Shown here piece by piece: positions 7,246 through 14,544 of a stretch of 25,269 nucleotides of DNA. How positions within the stretch are numbered: position 1 is the stretch's first letter; each line of letters begins with the position of its first letter. The notes beneath the pieces are model-generated. The model saw only the letters and a list, made by a program, of their open reading frames with translations. It did no database searches and was not told the DNA's origin. The translations under genes were made by a program, and so were the position numbers. The stretch is from Sphingomonadales bacterium UBA656 (GTDB lineage Bacteria > Pseudomonadota > Alphaproteobacteria > Sphingomonadales > Sphingomonadaceae): the NCBI GenBank assembly GCA_002299895.1, contig DBOC01000003.1, forward strand, positions 1-25,269, given 5' to 3'.

Positions 7246-7894
7246 TCCAAATGAAGGCCAAAATAGCGGCTTAATGCGGCCCATATGGATCATGCTAGCT
7301 GCGCTGGGTATCGTTATGATATCGGGCTTTATTGCAGGATTTACAGCCCAGCATCAAAGTGAGGGCGGCGGGGTATTTACCGGAATTGCAGCCGCGATAC
7401 TCGCCGCAGCCATTCTTGCTATCATCGGCCTCGGTTACTGGACTTGGCAAAACGCGAAGGCGATGAAAGTACCTGGTGAAAATTTAACGCCGCGCGAATG
7501 GCGGAGGCGCTATATTTTGTCAGGCTGCATTTTTCTTGGCGGCATCATGGGCATCGGCTTACCCATCATGTTCGAAGGCGGCGAGCGTACCGAGGCAATA
7601 ACAATTTTCGGCAATAGCCCGCTGCCGACAAAGTTTGCGTTGGCATTTGTGTTCGTGCTCTTAGTCATTGTCCCTGCTATTACATGGTATTGGCATCGCT
7701 ACGCTGTCGACGAGATGGAAGAATCTGCCTATCGCGATGGTGGTTATTACGCGGCCTACGCCTTTTTATTCCTCACACCATTGTGGTGGCTGTTGTGGCG
7801 CGGGGGACTTCTACCCGAACCTAATGGAGTTGCAATTTACTTCTTATTTTCAATGGTCTGGACAATTGTCTGGTTCTGGAAAAAATACCTGTAA
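7238..7894 (+). CDS. Multi-pass membrane protein of unknown function, partner of the Xre regulator
   Basis: This is a 218-residue protein starting at the ATG at 7238, preceded by a near-perfect Shine-Dalgarno (GAAGGAGG). Upstream in-frame starts are rejected because they translate the Xre gene out of frame into a basic, non-membrane sequence. About six hydrophobic segments are visible: roughly residues 14-36, 46-67, 90-108, 128-150, 170-186 and 195-214. The basic stretch TPREWRRRY lies between the second and third. The C-terminus is aromatic-rich (WTIVWFWKKYL). I recognise no catalytic motif. Pairs of a small Xre repressor and a small membrane protein are common; the membrane partner is proposed to act as sensor, antagonist or effector, but nothing here shows which. 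Confidence 0.75.
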   Translation: MFDPNEGQNSGLMRPIWIMLAALGIVMISGFIAGFTAQHQSEGGGVFTGIAAAILAAAILAIIGLGYWTWQNAKAMKVPGENLTPREWRRRYILSGCIFLGGIMGIGLPIMFEGGERTEAITIFGNSPLPTKFALAFVFVLLVIVPAITWYWHRYAVDEMEESAYRDGGYYAAYAFLFLTPLWWLLWRGGLLPEPNGVAIYFLFSMVWTIVWFWKKYL

Positions 7895-7949
7895 CGACCG
7901 GTCCAATATCGCCAAACACTTCTCTATCTTGCGTAAAAGGAAAATATCG

Positions 7950-8900
7950 ATGCGTATTAATTTGAAGTCCTTATTGGCCGCCACCGCGATATGCGCCTTG
8001 GCATGGGCAGCGCCCGTAGCGGCGCAAAATGCGCCAACGGAAGCCCCTGCATCGGTGGAAGCGCTTGACCCCGTTAAGGCCCCGCCTGCCGTCAAGGATG
8101 TTGATCCCGCTTTGTGGGTGGTGAAAGACGCAGACACCACCATTTACCTGTTCGGGAGCATCCATATCTTAAAGCCGGGCCTTGGCTGGTTTGATGATGG
8201 CGTAAAGACCGCTTTCGATGGCGCCGACCAATTGGTGCTAGAACTGGTCGAGCCGCCGGCATCAGAGGCGCAAGCTTTGTTTGGCAAGCTTGCCATGGAC
8301 CAGCAGGGCAAAAGCTTGCGTTCTAAAATGAATGACGCGGATCGTGCGGTCTATGATGCGGCGATGGGCAAGCTTGGTATTCCTTCGGCCGCTTTCGACC
8401 CATTCGAGCCATGGGCGGCAGCTATCACCATGTCCCTACTCGCGGCGCAGAAAAGCGGCTTTGCCCCCAATAGCGGGGTTGAAAGGCAGCTCACGGCCGC
8501 TGCAAAGGTAAGCAACAAGCCAATCGGTGGACTTGAAACCATGGCATTTCAGCTTGGCGTGTTCGATAACTTGCCAGAGGCCGAGCAAATCGCATTTTTA
8601 GTCGAAACGGCAAAGATGATTGATGATGTCGGCAGCACCACTGACAAAATGGTCGCCATGTGGGCATCGGCCGAAACCGAGGGCCTGGGGCGGCTTATGA
8701 ATGAAGGGCTGGCTAGTCGGACATTGTACGATGCCTTGCTAACCAAAAGGAATGCCAATTGGGCGCAGTGGATTTCCGCGCAAATGAAAAAACCGGGCGT
8801 GACGTTCATGGCGGTGGGCGCGGGCCATCTGGCTGGCCCGACAAGCGTTCAGGCCTTGTTGCCCGCTTATGGTCTGACCGCAACACGGGTGGCCTATTAA
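7950..8900 (+). CDS. Exported TraB/GumN-family protein
   Basis: This 316-residue protein starts at the ATG at 7950, after AAAAGGA. An upstream in-frame start is rejected because it would read through the previous gene in another frame. Residues 1-24 form a signal peptide (hydrophobic core AATAICALAWAAPVAA, cleavage near AQ), followed by an Ala/Pro-rich linker. The mature part has the paired motifs of the family: LFGSIHILKPG near the N-terminus (His72) and FMAVGAGHLAGPTSV near the C-terminus (His293). In related TraB/Tiki proteins these correspond to a metal-dependent protease fold, and GumN is linked to some exopolysaccharide clusters. The substrate here is unknown. A GC-rich hairpin follows the stop. 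Confidence 0.87.
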   Translation: MRINLKSLLAATAICALAWAAPVAAQNAPTEAPASVEALDPVKAPPAVKDVDPALWVVKDADTTIYLFGSIHILKPGLGWFDDGVKTAFDGADQLVLELVEPPASEAQALFGKLAMDQQGKSLRSKMNDADRAVYDAAMGKLGIPSAAFDPFEPWAAAITMSLLAAQKSGFAPNSGVERQLTAAAKVSNKPIGGLETMAFQLGVFDNLPEAEQIAFLVETAKMIDDVGSTTDKMVAMWASAETEGLGRLMNEGLASRTLYDALLTKRNANWAQWISAQMKKPGVTFMAVGAGHLAGPTSVQALLPAYGLTATRVAY

Positions 8901-8924
8901 GCTTTGATGTGTAAAGCAGGCGAA

Positions 8925-8956
8925 GGTCGGGCAGCTAATGCCCGGCCCTCACTTTT
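8925..8956 (+). terminator. Terminator-like hairpin after the GumN-family gene
   Basis: GGTCGGGC (8925-8932) pairs with GCCCGGCC (8940-8947) across a seven-base loop, giving eight base pairs including one G-T wobble. Five bases later comes a short T-run (8953-8956). The stem is strong but the T-run is short and displaced. It lies 25 bases after the GumN stop and ends 14-22 bases before the next start codon, so partial termination is possible. Confidence 0.5.
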
Positions 8957-8969
8957 GTGCAGGGTCGAT

Positions 8970-9698
8970 ATGGGAAAAATACAAATGAGCGATCCTGCGA
9001 TGACCGCGATGGCACGAAGGCCTTTTCCCGCTTTGTTGCCGACCTTAGGCTTCATCTTGCTATACTTCTCCCTGCAAGGGCTCTGCACCGCGATCATCAT
9101 CGCCGCGACGCAAAACAAATCGGCCACGCCGGAGCCTATTTCGATTATCTGGGGACTGCTTGCATCCGCAATGATCCAATTGTCCCTTATGGGACACTAT
9201 TTGCGCAAAGAAGGGCGGGTGGGGGCTTTGGGCCTTCATGATTTCGGTAGGATCCCGCTGCACAAGGCAAGCGGGCTAGCTATATTATGTGTTGCCGCCG
9301 CCATGGCATTTAATTTTGTCTATGCGACTTACGTCATTCCGGGCGTAGACATGCAAGCGGATATGGCAAAAATCCTGGCTGCTATAGCCCGGACGCCGCT
9401 GAATATGGCCGCCATGTTCCTCGCCATCGCCATCGCCGCGCCAGTGGTAGAAGAATTGCTGTTTCGTGGTTTGTTACAAAATGCACTGACGAAATATGTG
9501 CCTGTTTGGGGCGCGATAACATTATCGTCTTTCCTGTTCGCATTGGTGCATGTGCAACCTTATGCGATCCCCGGCCTCATGTCGCTGAGCATTGCCTTTG
9601 GCTATCTATATCACCGCACCGGGTCGCTGCGCACCAACATCATCCTGCACATGGCCAACAACACCTTTGCGTTGGCGATGACGCAATTCACAGCCTAA
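8970..9698 (+). CDS. CPBP-family intramembrane metalloprotease (CAAX/Abi type)
   Basis: This 242-residue membrane protein has the family signatures in order: EE-x3-R in VVEELLFRGLL (Glu161, Glu162, Arg166), FALVH (Phe190, His194) and HMANN (His227, Asn231). These are the catalytic and metal-site residues of CPBP intramembrane proteases. Several hydrophobic segments are visible, including residues about 20-42 and 97-118. Members process or bind membrane proteins and peptides, and some confer bacteriocin self-immunity; the substrate here is unknown. The start at 8970 follows AGGG with five-base spacing. The ATG at 8985 is an equally reasonable alternative. More upstream starts would lie in the preceding hairpin. 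The gene overlaps the convergent LD-carboxypeptidase by four bases. Confidence 0.85.
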   Translation: MGKIQMSDPAMTAMARRPFPALLPTLGFILLYFSLQGLCTAIIIAATQNKSATPEPISIIWGLLASAMIQLSLMGHYLRKEGRVGALGLHDFGRIPLHKASGLAILCVAAAMAFNFVYATYVIPGVDMQADMAKILAAIARTPLNMAAMFLAIAIAAPVVEELLFRGLLQNALTKYVPVWGAITLSSFLFALVHVQPYAIPGLMSLSIAFGYLYHRTGSLRTNIILHMANNTFALAMTQFTA

Positions 9699-10747
9699 AC
9701 GACGACAGGCTCCAGCAAGCGTAGCGTGCCTGCGTCTGCATCGATTTCGGCCATTCCGCCGACAGGCAGGGTAAACTGGTCGGTAATATGCCCGAAAAAG
9801 GCACCTTGATAGGCAGGGATGCCCAAACCGCCCAGATGCTGCGTCAACACGTCATTCAACGTAAATGCGCCATAGCTCGTGCCTTTGTTGACACAGTCAG
9901 TGCACTGGCCAAAGACAACGCCTTTCAGGTTCTTGAATACGCCCGCTTGCCCCAATTGCGTGAGCATACGGTCGATGCGATATTCGGCTTCGTCAACATC
10001 TTCGAGGAACAGGATCGCGCCGTCGAAACTGGGCAGATAGGGTGTACCGACCAGCGCGGTCAGCACCGTCAGGTTTCCACCCAACAACTTGCCTTGCGCC
10101 TTACCCTTACCCGCGCCCAACACCCGCGTGCGCCAGCGGCGCTGCGCCATTCGGTCTTCGTCGCCAACGGGGTTGGTAAACACCGGCGTCCCTGCATCAA
10201 AGGCAATCTCGCGATAAATATCCCATGATGCCTTGCCCCATGCGCTGCCTGCATTTGGCCCATGCAAGGTTACAAAGCCGCCCTTGGCCGCAATCGCCAT
10301 GTGCAGGGCAGTGATGTCGCTAAAGCCTGTGAGCAATTTGGGATTGGCGCGAATGATGTTCCAATCGAGATAGGGCAGAAGCCGCGCGCTGCCCCAGCCG
10401 CCACGCACGGCAAAAATGGCCTTCACATCCTTATCGGCGAACATGGCGTTGATGTCGGATGCACGGTCTTTATCTTGACCAGCCAGATAGCCGTAGCGGT
10501 CGAGCAAATGCGCGGCGCGTTTGGGTTTTAGGCCCATGGCGACAATCGCTTCTTCGACCAATTGGATTTGAAAGGGCTCGTCGCTGGCGGAGGCTGGCTC
10601 AATCAAGCCCACAGTATCGCCGACACGCAGTCGTGCAGGCTTCCGTGCGCCCTTACCCTCAGGGCCGGTCGCTGCGAAAAGCGGTGGGGCCGACAGCATT
10701 GCCGCCAGCCCCGCCATAATCTGACGCCGAGTTGCATTCATATCCAT
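9695..10747 (-). CDS. Exported S66-family LD-carboxypeptidase
   Basis: This 350-residue serine peptidase is of the LdcA/MccF family, which removes the terminal D-amino acid from L,D-bonds in muropeptides. The catalytic residues are visible: Ser143 in GFSDIT, Glu249 in LEDVDEAEYRID and His320 in GHITDQ. The N-terminus has a twin-arginine-like signal (NATRRQIMAGLAAMLSAPPLFA), so the enzyme is probably exported, unlike the typical cytoplasmic LdcA. The ATG at 10747 is chosen because AGGA lies nine bases upstream; an in-frame TTG nine bases before it would abut that site. It follows the TonB-dependent receptor by 18 bases on the same strand and is probably co-transcribed. Microcin-immunity (MccF-like) activity is an alternative. 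Confidence 0.9.
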   Translation of the reverse strand: MDMNATRRQIMAGLAAMLSAPPLFAATGPEGKGARKPARLRVGDTVGLIEPASASDEPFQIQLVEEAIVAMGLKPKRAAHLLDRYGYLAGQDKDRASDINAMFADKDVKAIFAVRGGWGSARLLPYLDWNIIRANPKLLTGFSDITALHMAIAAKGGFVTLHGPNAGSAWGKASWDIYREIAFDAGTPVFTNPVGDEDRMAQRRWRTRVLGAGKGKAQGKLLGGNLTVLTALVGTPYLPSFDGAILFLEDVDEAEYRIDRMLTQLGQAGVFKNLKGVVFGQCTDCVNKGTSYGAFTLNDVLTQHLGGLGIPAYQGAFFGHITDQFTLPVGGMAEIDADAGTLRLLEPVVV

Positions 10748-10765
10748 ACTCGGCAATCCTTTAGC

Positions 10766-13700
10766 TTAGAACTTCGCTTCGACCGACAGCGTGAACGACC
10801 GTCCACGTGGATCAGCCACACGTGGCTCCCAGCTTGAGCCAGAACCGGTGTTGCTGTCATAAGTGATCGCAAATGGCGGATCTGTGTCGAACACGTTACG
10901 CACACCTACGGTCAGGCGCAGTTTGTCGTTCATGTCCATAGCGGCCGACATGTTGTAAGTAACATAGGCCTTTACCTGATCATTATAATCAGGCCGGCTT
11001 GCAGACGCCGGAAGCGCGTTATTCTTGTAGCCGTTGCGATAAATCTGCGAGAAGCTGAGCATCACATCATCAACTGCATAGTTGATAAACGCGCTATGCT
11101 TCCATTTCAGACCAAGATCGCCCGCATAAGTAAACACACCAATCAAGCTCGAACCATAGGGCGCAGTCGGCAAGAATTTCTCCCGCTTTTTGACCAGATA
11201 TGTACCATCAAGTCCGGCAGTGACTACGCCACCTAAGGCGTCGATACCGCCACGCAGCGAGACTTCAATCCCTTGCGTGCGCCGCGAACCGATATTGTCC
11301 GCCCGCAAATCCAACTGCGTAATCACGTTGCTTGTCCGGATTACACGGTCTGGAAAGGAGGATTGGTTCGCCAATAATTGGGCAATGGTCAGCGCACCGA
11401 TGGTGTTGTCGACGGCGATGGACCAAAAATCGACAGAAGCACTAAATTGCGGCGCGGGCGTGAACACAATACCGGCCGAATATTGCTCGGACGTTTCAGG
11501 CCCCAGATTCACGTTACCACCGCTTAATGACGTTGGCGTGATCGCACCGCAACCTGCGGTGACGTTCACTACACCGCCTGCGGGGCATGTGGTTGGATCT
11601 GTCAGGTTATTTCCAGGATTGGGCGATTCAGTAACGCCGTTAAAGATCTGGTTGAAGCTCGGAACACGGAACCCGGTATTATAAGACGCGCGGAGCATTA
11701 CCCAGTCAGACGGCGAAAATCTTGCCGTAAACTTTGGATTAACCGTTGATCCAAAGCCTGTATAATCGTCAAGTCGAACAGCACTGGTCAGTTCGAGTAT
11801 TTCCAACACAGGCACCGACATTTCGGCATAGACCGCCTTAACATTGCGGTTTTTCGGCGTCAGCGCATTCACATTGTCGAACGCGACGTTAAAAATTTCA
11901 GGCTGCCCTGTGACAGCCGCCGCCGAACCGTTGAAGCTGTAGGTTTCCCTACGATAGTCCGCGCCAAGCGCGACCTGCACTGCCCCTGCCGGCAAGTCGA
12001 ACAAGGTACCGGAAACCGAAGCGTCAAATTGCTTCACCTCATATTGGCCGCCATATAATGTCGTACCTTCTGCCGAAATAGCTTTAAGGCCGGCAAGCGC
12101 GGCATCCGTTTGGGTCACCGAGAATGGGTTAAGAATACCACTGTTCAACAGACCCACAATGCCCGGAACCGTCGCGCCCGGTGCGGTAGGGGCACGCGGA
12201 TCGATGCCGCCACTTACCGCTCCTGCCACGCCCGACGCCGTTGCGTTGGCTGCGGAACGGAAGATCCCCGCATAATGGTAGCCTGTACCAAGCACCGACG
12301 ATGCTTCGCTCTTGGCGTAAGACGCACCTGCGCGGTAATCCCATGTTCCACCAAGCGGACCTTCTGCGGTTAACGCGCCACGGATCGTTTTGGTGTTGGT
12401 GACATATTCACGATTGCCACCGGGAATATTACGCCAGCGATAAGCAATGGGTTTGCCATAATTGCCAACGGTATCAACAGTCCGGTCACCCACCGCGCCT
12501 ACAGCAGGAAATGTGCCTGCAATTGCGTCATACACGCTGTTATAGGTAGCCGCGGTTGTTGCGTTCAACGGATAATAAAGCGGCATTGTGGTTGCGTTGA
12601 TGGAATATTGGTTATTTGAAAACCGCTTCTTCGAATCTGCATCCGAACCCGTTATTTCTGCTGCCACGCGATGGTCGCCCAATGCGAGCGTCGCTTTTCC
12701 ATAAAAGGTCAATGTTTGCAGAGGCTGCTGCAGCACAGCGGCGCGGCCAGTGTCCCATGAACAGGCATATTTTGCGCCTGGTACGGACCAGAGCACTTCG
12801 TCATAGGCCATGCCGCCATCGACAGAATCACAGCCCGCGCCGCCGGGTAAATCCAACGGGTTGATGCCGCCATCGGCACGCGTCGTGGTTCCGGGGATAA
12901 GCAATCCGGGCAGATAAAAGTTTGCTGCGCTATTCGTTGTTCCGCCGAGCAATGACCCATTGGGTGCAAACAAGCTATTTGTGTTGGCTGGGAACGCGGT
13001 TGCAATGGGCGTACCACGGGTATCGACCGAAAGTCCGCGGTCGGGTTGATTGCCGTTCACAAAATCGCGATCTTGGCCAAGCAGCGCCGAGTTCCAGCTT
13101 TTGCTGACTGCGCCCATGATGTTGAAACCTTGCTCTGCAAGGTCACCATAGCCAGCGGTCCCCGACAGACGATAAATCGCGCTGTCATTACGTTGGGTAA
13201 TATCGGTGAAGCCGTTGATCACTACACCTTGAAAATCCGATTTCGTGATAAAGTTGATAACGCCGCCAATCGCATCGGTGCCGTAAATGGCGGACGCCCC
13301 GTCTTTTAGAACTTCAACACGCTCAATTGCTGCAAACGGAACCTGGTTTACGTCAACAGCACCACCGGTCAGGCCATGGGCCGCAACCCGTCGACCATTG
13401 AGTAAGACGAGAGTCGCGGCTGCACCCTGTCCACGCAGGTTAGCGGCCGACAAGCCGTTGGTGCCGCGCTGCGCGCCTGTTGTTACGTCACTATTCGACG
13501 CCAAATTGTCCGCACCATTGCCGTTGGTGGACAGGAATGAAATCAACTGCTCTGGGCCATTGATGCCCTCACGCGACAAATCCGCGGGCGTAATCAATTG
13601 TAATGGCGCGGCGCTTTTCGTCGGGTCCTGCTTGATACGCGATCCGGTCACGATAATGGCGGCGCCCGCATCTTCGGCCGTTTCGGCAGAAGCCGGCGGC

Positions 13701-13774
13701 GGCGCATCTTGCGCAAAAGCTGGCGCAGTCAGGCAGCTGGCCAACAACAATATCGCCGTTTTTGAAGTTTTCAT
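10766..13774 (-). CDS. TonB-dependent outer-membrane receptor
   Basis: This is a 1002-residue protein. The start at 13774 gives a clean signal peptide (MKTSKTAILLLASCLTAPAF, cleaved after AFA) and has AAGGGG upstream; an ATG 18 bases earlier lacks these features. A Ton-box-like stretch (AAIIVTGSRI, about residues 43-52) is followed by the plug domain with ANLRGQGAAATLVLLNGRR, VPFAAIERVEVLKDGASAIYG and IGGVINFITK. A large beta-barrel then ends in the outer-membrane terminal phenylalanine (SVEAKF). Extracellular loops carry cysteine pairs (GCDSVDG to KYACSW; TTCPAGG to AGCGA). Such receptors import bulky substrates using TonB energy. The linked exported LD-carboxypeptidase hints at a peptide or muropeptide ligand, but the ligand is not readable from sequence. 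Confidence 0.95.
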   Translation of the reverse strand: MKTSKTAILLLASCLTAPAFAQDAPPPASAETAEDAGAAIIVTGSRIKQDPTKSAAPLQLITPADLSREGINGPEQLISFLSTNGNGADNLASNSDVTTGAQRGTNGLSAANLRGQGAAATLVLLNGRRVAAHGLTGGAVDVNQVPFAAIERVEVLKDGASAIYGTDAIGGVINFITKSDFQGVVINGFTDITQRNDSAIYRLSGTAGYGDLAEQGFNIMGAVSKSWNSALLGQDRDFVNGNQPDRGLSVDTRGTPIATAFPANTNSLFAPNGSLLGGTTNSAANFYLPGLLIPGTTTRADGGINPLDLPGGAGCDSVDGGMAYDEVLWSVPGAKYACSWDTGRAAVLQQPLQTLTFYGKATLALGDHRVAAEITGSDADSKKRFSNNQYSINATTMPLYYPLNATTAATYNSVYDAIAGTFPAVGAVGDRTVDTVGNYGKPIAYRWRNIPGGNREYVTNTKTIRGALTAEGPLGGTWDYRAGASYAKSEASSVLGTGYHYAGIFRSAANATASGVAGAVSGGIDPRAPTAPGATVPGIVGLLNSGILNPFSVTQTDAALAGLKAISAEGTTLYGGQYEVKQFDASVSGTLFDLPAGAVQVALGADYRRETYSFNGSAAAVTGQPEIFNVAFDNVNALTPKNRNVKAVYAEMSVPVLEILELTSAVRLDDYTGFGSTVNPKFTARFSPSDWVMLRASYNTGFRVPSFNQIFNGVTESPNPGNNLTDPTTCPAGGVVNVTAGCGAITPTSLSGGNVNLGPETSEQYSAGIVFTPAPQFSASVDFWSIAVDNTIGALTIAQLLANQSSFPDRVIRTSNVITQLDLRADNIGSRRTQGIEVSLRGGIDALGGVVTAGLDGTYLVKKREKFLPTAPYGSSLIGVFTYAGDLGLKWKHSAFINYAVDDVMLSFSQIYRNGYKNNALPASASRPDYNDQVKAYVTYNMSAAMDMNDKLRLTVGVRNVFDTDPPFAITYDSNTGSGSSWEPRVADPRGRSFTLSVEAKF

Positions 13775-13795
13775 AAAATTTCCCCTTCTCATTCT

Positions 13796-13819
13796 GGCTC
13801 ACCCCTGAGCCTTTTTTTT
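13796..13819 (+). terminator. Intrinsic-terminator-like hairpin in the TonB-receptor leader
   Basis: GGCTCA (13796-13801), loop CCCC, TGAGCC (13806-13811), then eight T (13812-13819). On the plus strand this has the form of a small intrinsic terminator. It lies 22 bases upstream of the minus-strand receptor start and antisense to its leader. It would stop antisense transcription from within the receptor gene before it reaches the Rrf2 gene. On the minus strand it is a leader hairpin preceded by eight A. Confidence 0.55.
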
Positions 13820-13905
13820 ATGGCGTTAGGCTATTCCGGCCAATGGCGCAATGCAACCGCATTTACGTTCAAAGCACCAAGAAACTAAATCAGATCGTGT
13901 GTTAA

Positions 13906-13920
13906 TTGACTCTTTGTCAA
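13906..13920. promoter_or_regulatory. Candidate operator upstream of the Rrf2 gene
   Basis: A 5-bp inverted repeat (TTGAC, TCTTT, GTCAA) lies 45 bases before the Rrf2 start, in the divergent intergenic region with the receptor gene. Rrf2 regulators bind dyad sites and often autoregulate, so it could be an operator. The half-sites are short and could arise by chance. Confidence 0.25.
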
Positions 13921-13964
13921 CTTGGCAGGTTGAAAAAATACGCTGCATGGCGCAAAGGAGACCA

Positions 13965-14402
13965 ATGCTGTCACAGAAAACCCGCTACGCTATCCGCGCC
14001 ATGCAGCATCTTGCCGACCATTATGGCAAAGGCCCTGTGCAGCTCGCCGATATTGCCGGGGCACAGAAAATTCCGCCTAAATTTCTGACGGTTATATTGT
14101 CCGAACTATCCCGTTCTGGCTTGGTGGCGTCGCAGCGCGGCAAAGACGGTGGCTATTGGTTAGGGGTCTCGCCGATTGATATCAGCTATGGCGACCTCAT
14201 TCGCATCATGCGCGGCTCACTGGCATTGGTTCCCTGCGCCAGCCGCTATGCTCACGAAACCTGCAAAAATTGCGTCGAGGAAGAAAATTGCCGCACCCGC
14301 GCGTTAATGCTTCAGGTGCGCGACAAGACCGCCAATCTGCTCGACAGCATCAACCTGACCGATATCGTCGATGCCGACATTTACTTGCAGGCGGCGGAAT
14401 AG
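13965..14402 (+). CDS. Rrf2-family transcriptional regulator with cysteine cluster
   Basis: This 145-residue protein starts at the ATG at 13965, four bases after AAAGGAG, and begins MLSQKTRYAIRAMQHLA, the canonical Rrf2 N-terminus. Longer in-frame starts are rejected. A winged helix follows, with the recognition region KIPPKFLTVILSELSRSGLV and wing SQRGKDGGYWLG (residues about 35-67). Four cysteines (Cys91, Cys100, Cys103, Cys109) form a cluster like those that bind an iron-sulfur centre or act as a thiol sensor in IscR/RsrR/NsrR-type relatives. The next gene is a TauE/SafE-type transporter, which suggests a sulfur-related regulon. It is not part of an isc/suf operon here, so I do not name it iscR. 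Confidence 0.9.
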   Translation: MLSQKTRYAIRAMQHLADHYGKGPVQLADIAGAQKIPPKFLTVILSELSRSGLVASQRGKDGGYWLGVSPIDISYGDLIRIMRGSLALVPCASRYAHETCKNCVEEENCRTRALMLQVRDKTANLLDSINLTDIVDADIYLQAAE

Positions 14403-14491
14403 GCTTTTTTGCCCCACTTACCTCCGCCGCGATAAAACCACTGCTTTAGGGCTGCCAATAAAATACAAATGTGCAACTCTATGACTAATCG

Positions 14492-14497
14492 TATAAG
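14492..14497 (+). promoter_or_regulatory. Possible -10 element of the TauE-type gene
   Basis: TATAAG (five of six matches to the consensus) lies 53 bases before the transporter start, in the 142-base gap after the Rrf2 gene. The sequence 16-18 bases upstream is a poor -35. Otherwise the gap shows no gene and no clear terminator. Confidence 0.25.
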
Positions 14498-14544
14498 ACA
14501 CATTATGCTTTTGCGAGCTCAGGACCATTCCGTGCGAGATTTGG

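Noticed and set aside
10748..10756. An upstream TTG start for the LD-carboxypeptidase.
   Set aside because: The Shine-Dalgarno AGGA would directly abut that codon. The ATG at 10747 has correct spacing and gives the cleaner twin-arginine signal.
13710..13774. Lipobox-like LASC in the TonB-receptor signal peptide.
   Set aside because: A standard signal-peptidase I site (AFA before QD) follows, and TonB-dependent receptors are not lipoproteins. The cysteine is within the hydrophobic core.
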